Assembly: GCA_020205615.1 (NCBI GenBank)
Contig: CM035167.1
Span: forward strand, 35,662,015 to 35,726,014
DNA: 64,000 bases
Origin: Panax quinquefolius
Taxonomy: Eukaryota; Streptophyta; Magnoliopsida; Apiales; Araliaceae
Direction: 5' to 3'
Each line of letters starts with the position of its first letter. The first letter of the stretch is position 1. Positions 57,877 to 64,000 of the stretch are shown piece after piece. The translations under genes and the position numbers were made by a program. Below the pieces are notes generated by a model. It ran no database searches. It saw only the letters and a list, made by a program, of their open reading frames with translations, and was not told the DNA's origin.

Positions 57877-58483
57877 TCACACAAAATGGGCATTTGCGTT
57901 GACAATATCGCTTTTCGTACTTGTATATGATTTTCTACTCAATCGCGTACCTACCACATTTGCTTTTCCAGGATGGTATTGGATGGTATGATCATAATCT
58001 TTCAGCAGTTCAAGCCAACGTCGTTGTCGCATGTTGAGTTCCTTTTGAGTGAAGAAATATTTGAGGCTTTTATGATCCAGTAAAGATCTCCACTTTCTCC
58101 CCATACAAGTAATGCCTCCAAATTTTAAGTGTGAAGACAACAACCGCCAACTCTAGATCATGAGTAGGATAATTCCTCTCATATTCTTTGAGTTGTCATG
58201 AGGCATAGGCTATAACTTTTCCATGTTGCATAAGAACACATCCCAACCCTTTGCTCGAAGCATCATTGAGATGACAAATCCTCCGAGCAGATGGTATTAC
58301 CGAGCAGTCTTGAAATAAGTCTCCTCTTGAGTTCTTGAAAACTCTTCTCACATTCTTTGCTCCAACCAAGAACTTTGTATCTTTCCGGGTCAGGTGAGTC
58401 GATGGAGTAGCGATTCGAGAAAATCCTTCCACGAATCTCCGATAATAACCAATTAAACCGAGAAAGCTACGATTTTGATCCAT
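57877..58483 (-). pseudogene. pol: K pol: RNase H
   Basis: 58483-58196 holds Phe-Leu-Gly-Leu-Ile-Gly-Tyr-Tyr-Arg-Arg-Phe, a connection block, then Asn-Asp-Ala-Ser-Ser-Lys-Gly-Leu-Gly-Cys-Val-Leu (first acidic site, Asp) and Val-Ile-Ala-Tyr-Ala-Ser. A frameshift leads to 58143-57877 with [17 protein letters not shown] and Tyr-His-Pro-Gly-Lys-Ala-Asn-Val-Val. These are the same motif blocks as F 15854-16240. Confidence 0.88.
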
Positions 58484-58494
58484 CGATTTAGAAG

Positions 58495-59170
58495 TTGTTC
58501 CCGACTTTGAATAGCTTCAATCTTTCTTTGGGTCAACAGATATTCCATGACTTGATACCACGTGCCCAAGGAATGCTACTTCTTCAAGCCGAACTCGCAT
58601 TTCTTCAAATTGGCATAAAGCTTATATTCACGAAGCTTTTTGGAGTGTCACCTCAAGTGTTGCTCATGATCTTCACGGCTTTTGGAATAAATAAGGATGT
58701 CATCAATAAAGGCGACCACAAAGTGATCCAAATATTCCTTGAATACTCGGTTCATCATATCCATGAAGGCGATAGGAGCATTAGTCAATCCAAAGGACAT
58801 GACTAGAATTCATAATGCCCGTATCAAGTTCTGAAAGCCAGTCTTTGGAATGTCGGTGGTTCTAATCTTCAATTGGTGATATCCGGAATGAAGATCAATC
58901 TTTGAAAAGAATTTGGCTCCTTGCAACCTGGTCAAACAGTCATCAATACGTGGCAATGGATACCTATTTTTGATGGTGACATGATTCAACTCCCGATAAT
59001 CAATACAAAGTCGATACTCCCATCTTTCTTCTTCACGAATAGAACAGAGCACCCCAAGGAGAAGTACTAGGACGAATAAAGCCAATGTCTAACAATTCCT
59101 GCAGTTGGGTCTTTAACTCTCGAAGTTTAATAGGAGCCATTCGATATGGGGCTTTGGAAATAGGTTTTGT
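58495..59170 (-). pseudogene. pol: K pol: reverse transcriptase
   Basis: From about 59150: Met-Ala-Pro-Ile-Lys-Leu-Arg-Glu-Leu, a frame change within the Pro-Trp-Gly block, then [18 protein letters not shown] and [10 protein letters not shown] (59085-58810). Further fragments in other frames to 58500 include the Met-Ser-Phe-Gly-Leu-Thr-Asn-Ala-Pro and Ile-Asp-Asp blocks near 58790 and 58700. The core motifs are those of F, so the lineage is the same, but the copy is more broken. Confidence 0.88.
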
Positions 59171-59295
59171 CTAGGGTTCAAGGTCGATACAAAATTCAAT
59201 TTCACGCCGGGGTAGGCGGGAAGTTCTTCGAGAATACGTCAGAAATTTATTAACAATAGAAATATCGTTCAAAACCGACGTATTTTTTGTTTAAA

Positions 59296-60077
59296 TCATG
59301 TGATATGAGCTAAGAAAGCTTGACATCCGTTTTTCAATAAACGAATAGCTTTATGGCTTGAGATGACCGTGATTGATTTTAATGGTTTGGTCGTTTGAAT
59401 TTGCATAATAGGTTGATTAGGAATATGAAAGCTAACAACCTTACGAAAATAATCAATTTTTGCATGATAAGTAGTTAACCAATCAATCCCTAGAATCACG
59501 CCAAATGCAAGTACTTTTAATGAAATAAGATCGATGGTGTAATGTGAGGGTCTTGATTTGAACCAAACAAGACTTATAAGCAAGTGGATGTAATGAAGGT
59601 TTCTCCCAACGGAGTTTCCACAGATAAGTCAAAGTCTAATTTCTCCGGAGTCAAATTTAATCGATGAGCGCAAGTAGGAGAAATAAAAGAATGGGTAGAA
59701 CCGGTATCAAATAAAGTATAGACTTCATTAGAGTTTATGATAAGCTTACCCGTGACGACCTCATTCGGGTTCCTTGCTCTCTGGGAGGTCACAACAAACG
59801 CTCTCCCTTGCACTACCGGTTTTGAATTTTCTGGGACGGCCTTTGGTGCCTCCATCCTAGCTGAATTTGTCTTCGGTAAACGACAAAATCGAGCTAAGTG
59901 ACCTTCTCTTCCACAATTATAACATGCTTTGGATGGCATGGCGCAGTTTGGACTGATGTGTCCCTCTCCTCCGCATTTGAAGCATATGATAGGTGGTCTT
60001 TCTCCTTCCTTAACAACAGTCTTTGGTCTTCGACGTCTTTCCATTATTGTTGAATCTCCTTTTCTTGAAATGTCCAT
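59296..60077 (-). pseudogene. gag: K Gag zinc knuckles and protease
   Basis: The 60077-59574 frame starts in a basic stretch, then has two CCHC knuckles (Cys-Phe-Lys-Cys...His...Cys, Cys-Tyr-Asn-Cys...His...Cys) and protease with [12 protein letters not shown] (active-site Asp). A frame change gives 59583-59296 with Ile-Leu-Gly-Ile-Asp-Trp-Leu, the C-terminal protease block. F has the same order at 14230-14760. Confidence 0.9.
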
Positions 60078-60380
60078 TCTTATTGTTTTGGTACGATTAC
60101 CACCAAGTGGTTACCATTTTTCGCCCATTGATTCCCTCCACGCTTGTTGTCACCGTCGATGACTACTACTCACCGGTATTATAATTTTGCTTGTACGCTC
60201 TCTTTTAGTTGCGTTGACTCATTATCGCGCTCCACTAACAGAGCCCTATTTACAACATCTGAATACAAACACAGTTGATAAGAAATAAGATGTTGACGTA
60301 TCTCCGACTTCAAACCTCTTAAAAACATTCACGCCATTCTCTCTTCATTATCCACCAAGTGGGGACGAAACCGTGATAAC

Positions 60381-60988
60381 TCAAGTAAATTTTACCTCGT
60401 ATTGCGACACGGCCATATTGTTTTGTTCCAACTTGATAAACTCCACCTCCTTCATGTGGCGAATACTTTCAAGAAAGTATTTGTCGTTGAACGACTCTGG
60501 AACTTCTCCCAAGATATCTTGAAGACAAAGAAGTTGAGTACGTTTCACCGATTCCCACCAAGATGTCGCCTCTCCGCGCAACATATAAAGGCGTGCGAAA
60601 GGGAACCTTTTGCTCCTCGGAGCATCCCAAGACATCAAATATCTTGGTAATCTGCTTTATCCATGATTCCGCCGAAGTGGTTTTGGCTCTCCTTAAACTC
60701 CGGTGGTCCCGGCTCTTTGAATTGTTTAGCATGACCACCGAGAGTTTTTCGTGTTTCCACCTACGTTTTGGATGAGAGTCGCTTCGCCTCTTTCTTTGTT
60801 GCATAAATAGCATAAAGCCTCACGAACATTTGATCATTCATCATTTGGTCAGTGTTGTTGTTTGCATGAGGATTGTCGCCTTCCTGATGCACATTATCCT
60901 GATTATTGATATGTGGTGAATCAACGATCGCCTGCGCTCCATTGCTATTCTCAACATTCTCATATGTCATTTTCAGATACTGCCACAA
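60381..60988 (-). pseudogene. gag: K Gag core
   Basis: Frame 60988-60761 starts near the primer site and is followed, after a frameshift, by 60813-60469 with Ser-Trp-Ile-Lys-Gln-Ile-Thr-Lys-Ile-Phe-Asp-Val-Leu, and in a third frame by 60638-60381 with Gly-Glu-Ala-Thr-Ser-Trp-Trp-Glu, Phe-Asn-Asp-Lys-Tyr-Phe and Phe-Ile-Lys-Leu-Glu-Gln. These are the Gag core blocks matching F 13527-13865. Between 60380 and 60078 the sequence is a damaged linker. Confidence 0.85.
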
Positions 60989-61131
60989 AACAAAAGGTTA
61001 ATTGACATGTAACAAATTATCCCTATCTTCTGACCAACCAATAAAATAGCACATAAACTTAGGTAGGTCATACTAGCGAAGGTATTCCCCGTCTCTCCCC
61101 TCCTAGTACTATTCTCACATCTTAGCCAGGA

Positions 61132-61155
61132 TCATATCCTAAGCTCGATACAATT
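61132..61155 (-). other. K primer binding site, degraded
   Basis: On the minus strand the sequence after the LTR reads AATTGTATCGAGCTTAGGAT, a damaged form of the TTGGTATCAAAGCTTTAGG type seen in F. The LTR end itself has T changed to C. Confidence 0.6.
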
Positions 61156-63736
61156 CGTGATGCCCCCAAAATTAGGTATACATCACCCATCTTGGGTCGC
61201 CACTTACATGGTACAGAATTTAAATACAACTTACTAACATAAGCGTGGTAGGTACAATACGACATAAAGCGTGAGTTTAAATACAAATATCGCTCTACTA
61301 GATATTATACAAACTCAAAAAGGAGTCCTCATTACAATTATTATCACACTATTTCACGAATAGTGAGGACTACTAATGCTATCTTCAAGACCATCACTGC
61401 TTCCCGACTCGTCGTCCAAATATATATTCTCATTTCAAGAAGAGAATAAAGTGAAAGAAAAGGGTGAGCTCAACTAGCCCAAAGAAGAAATATTATGACT
61501 AAGATAATGCGTAATAAATTATCAATAGTCTTCAACAATGTTAAACCGATAAAATACAATAGACAAACCGGTTTAAGCTGCAGGTGAATACGCAATCCAT
61601 TAAAAGAGTCAAGTAGAGAATAAAGTCTACTATCTTTATGATTTTAAAGGTTTTTCATCATTATATAGTCGAGACTCACTTTAATAAATATTCCACATCA
61701 TCGAATAACCCCCGCACTACTGGCCAAGGATATTCTTTAGTATCATGACCACAATTATTCATGCACTCACGGGCCAAGAATATTTGTGTATTCATTAATG
61801 GTCATGATCATGCCAACAATCGTCCACCAATGCACTCACAGACGCATCGAGGATTTTATCACATCATTTGTAACATTACTACCATGATTACACCGAATAG
61901 TCTCTCGTCATAATCATACCAAGTCCATCTATGCACTACTGTGCCACGGATGACTTTCAACATAATATAAACATGAGGATGATGACAATGATATAAGAAT
62001 TCAATAAAACAAGTTCAAGAATTATTTTATCCAGAATTATTAACGCCCAAATTATCAACACGATAATCTTTGTTTTGTAGAGTAAAATTCAAAAATGATC
62101 GGAAGAATATTTCCATGAAAGATATCTTTGGATGAAACGTAAATATCAAGGATATTCCACTAATTTCATGGAGTATAGAAGTCAAAGTTTTAACCAACTG
62201 GGTATAATAAAGAATAGAATAACAAAAGAAATCACCATGCATGCGATAGATCGCTGGGAAGGTTATTCAACAGAATAATAAATAACGGAACGAAGTCCCG
62301 TAAAACGCATGCATGAGGATGTTCCAACAGAATAATAAAGAATGGAACCGAGTCCCAAGGCGTGAAACACATGCACAGGATGTTCCAATGAGAATAATAA
62401 TAAAGAGCGGAACCGAAGTCGGTGTAAAACACATGCATGCACGGATGTTCCAAGCAGAATAATAATAAAGAGGCGGAACCAGTTAGGTGTAAAACACACG
62501 AGCAGGATGTTCCAACAGAATAATAATAAAGAGCGGAACGAAGTTAGGTGTAAAACACATGCATGAGGATGTTCCAACGAGAATAATAGAAGAATGTCAC
62601 CAAGTATAGGGTAAACCATTATACTGAGTTATTCCAATGAATAATAAGCAATAGAATAACAACAGATTCTCTTCATGAATAAGAAAGAATAACACCCCTT
62701 ACTTTTGGTAGGAGATTGAAATCTGCAGCGAGTAGTAACAAAATACTCTTCTTCTTTCTCTCTTATTCTCTCTATACTTTCTCTCTATAGCTTGAATGAA
62801 TTTGTGAAAATAATGAAGCACTAGGCCTCTATTTATAGAAGATTTCTAACTTAGCACCTCTTAGTGTGAAAAGGCAAGTGGCTCGAGCTAATCGATGATG
62901 TGAAAAGAAAAGTGGTTTGACACTTGTAATGTGAAACGACAAGTGGTTCAACGCCTGTAATGTGAAACGACAAGTGGTTCGACGCCTATAATGTGAAACG
63001 ACCAGTGGTTCGACGTCTGGTAAAGGTAATTACTATTGACGAAGGTAATTACTATTCACAAGGGTAATTACTATTAATGAAGGTAATTACTATTCACAAG
63101 GGTAATTACTATTGACGAAGAGACTCTTAAATGATGACATATGAGCCCCCCATAAAATAATCAAACTTACCACAAATCATTTTATTTTTAATCAACACAT
63201 ATTTAATCAATTATTAATCATTTATAACTTGTCGTCTCAATTATTGATTTAATACTATATTATACAGATGATACTGTGACAATAATTGAATCAATAATAT
63301 AAGAGATATGATGCAGCAATTACTGTAGCAATAATTAAGCATACCGAGTGACTTCTCACTTAAGCATCAATAATCAATACTGTGTTAAGTGCTACTATGC
63401 AACCACGCCAGTATTACTATACTTTTACCAGGGTAGTTCAACAGATTTTTAACAGTAACACCTCCACCAAGTTATTTTTATAAAATATTTTTGTCGTTTT
63501 CTAAATCCAAATAATAATTTCATTGTGGGGTCCATCAATGATTGAGCCGTTATACGAATATTTCCTAACAAAAAGAATATTCCCCGACCAAACGAATATT
63601 TTATAACAACTTGCATACTTTGCAAAATTTATAAATATTACCCACAACTATAACATTATATCAAATTTATTCCATAATATTAAAAAATAATATTTATAGA
63701 AAATTCATCTTTATATATAATAGCTGGGGTCTTACA
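61156..63736 (-). repeat. K 5' LTR
   Basis: Direct repeat of 53761-56318. Differences cluster in short patches (for example 61236-61250, 61758-61770, 61841-61850) rather than spreading evenly. The TATA box of the functional copy is CTATTTATAG at 62829-62838 (read as CTATAAATAG). Minisatellite at 62265-62592, 31-bp repeats at 62856-63019 and GGTAATTACTATT repeats at 63024-63115. Antisense open frames at 62027-62619 are artefacts. Confidence 0.93.
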
Positions 63737-64000
63737 GATTATTCCTAAAGCATGATATTAAATTTACAAATATCAATTCAGTTATGATTATTCCATAGCA
63801 TACAGTTAGTTCTTTTGCATTCAACTAATCCTTAGTTGATGAACGTTGAATTCTAAATTACCTTGTAATGTATCCAAACCAAACTTACTTTGGTGTGGAC
63901 TTGTATTCTAAATACTGAGATGAATGGTTGTGCATAATACATTGTACGAAGGGTTGATCCCCCTAAGTACGCGGAGTCCTTATAGTCTTATGACTGTTAA
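63737..64000 (+). repeat. F 3' LTR, continuation after K
   Basis: Resumes with GATTATTCCTAAAGCATG exactly where 53760 stops and matches window positions 191-490 except for the 37-base gap at 63924. It runs off the right edge, so the end of F is not seen. Confidence 0.9.

Larger units (their letters stand above)
53761..63736 (-). mobile_element. K: full-length, defective chromovirus (Tekay/Del-like)
   Basis: LTRs 53761-56318 and 61156-63736 (about 2.56 and 2.58 kb) with a 4.8-kb internal region on the minus strand, in the order gag, zinc knuckles, protease, reverse transcriptase, RNase H, integrase, chromodomain-like tail. The perfect GATTA duplication (53756-53760, 63737-63741) splits the F LTR cleanly. 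All domains are present but broken by many frameshifts and stops. Only about 170 bases separate primer site and gag, so K has no pre-gag ORF, unlike F, E1 and H. Confidence 0.94.

Overview
The window is repeat-dense plant nuclear DNA, most likely from an angiosperm with a large genome. I see no host gene, tRNA, rRNA or CRISPR array. Nearly every base belongs to long-terminal-repeat (LTR) retrotransposons of the Ty3/gypsy group inserted into one another. The species cannot be read from the sequence. Evidence for a plant: Tekay/Del-like chromoviral polyproteins with tRNA-Met-type primer sites, a Tat/Ogre-like element with a second RNase H, 5-bp target duplications, and TATAAATAG promoters in the LTRs. 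All coding regions are broken by stops, frameshifts or deletions.

Layout, outermost first. Element F (+) spans the window: end of its 5' LTR (1-1024), primer site, a pre-gag coiled-coil ORF (1232-1978), gag and pol (13341-17647), and a 3' LTR copy (about 52734-53760, resuming 63737-64000). Three insertions sit in F. (i) E1 (2268-13338, target duplication AAATG) lies exactly at the F gag start codon. (ii) H starts at 17648 inside the F pol end; its LTR (17648-25092) carries a solo LTR, G (18525-22298, TTAAT), and its internal region is truncated near 52733. (iii) K (53761-63736, minus strand, GATTA) lies in the F 3' LTR.

Inside the H pre-gag ORF lies AB (25470-50872, GAGTC), a composite of LTR A (25470-30111), a non-coding internal region (30112-31746), LTR B (31747-50560) and a second partial internal region (50561-50872). 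LTR B holds a Tat-type element on the minus strand (33886-47976, ATAAC/ATAAT). One LTR of that element holds solo LTR S (35192-37987, GTTAA). The chain F > H > AB > Tat > S is five levels deep, with a target duplication at each of the inner three junctions.

The most interesting biology is (a) a coiled-coil ORF between primer site and gag, shared by F, E1 and H, preceded by a candidate 3' splice site and by conserved AAG-GYAAGT donor-like motifs in the LTRs; (b) small RNA hairpins held at the same LTR positions in different families, one changing by paired substitutions; (c) the tandem LTR-internal-LTR-internal form of AB; (d) a 221-bp snap-back inverted repeat in LTR B; and (e) a duplicated zinc-knuckle module in the Tat Gag.
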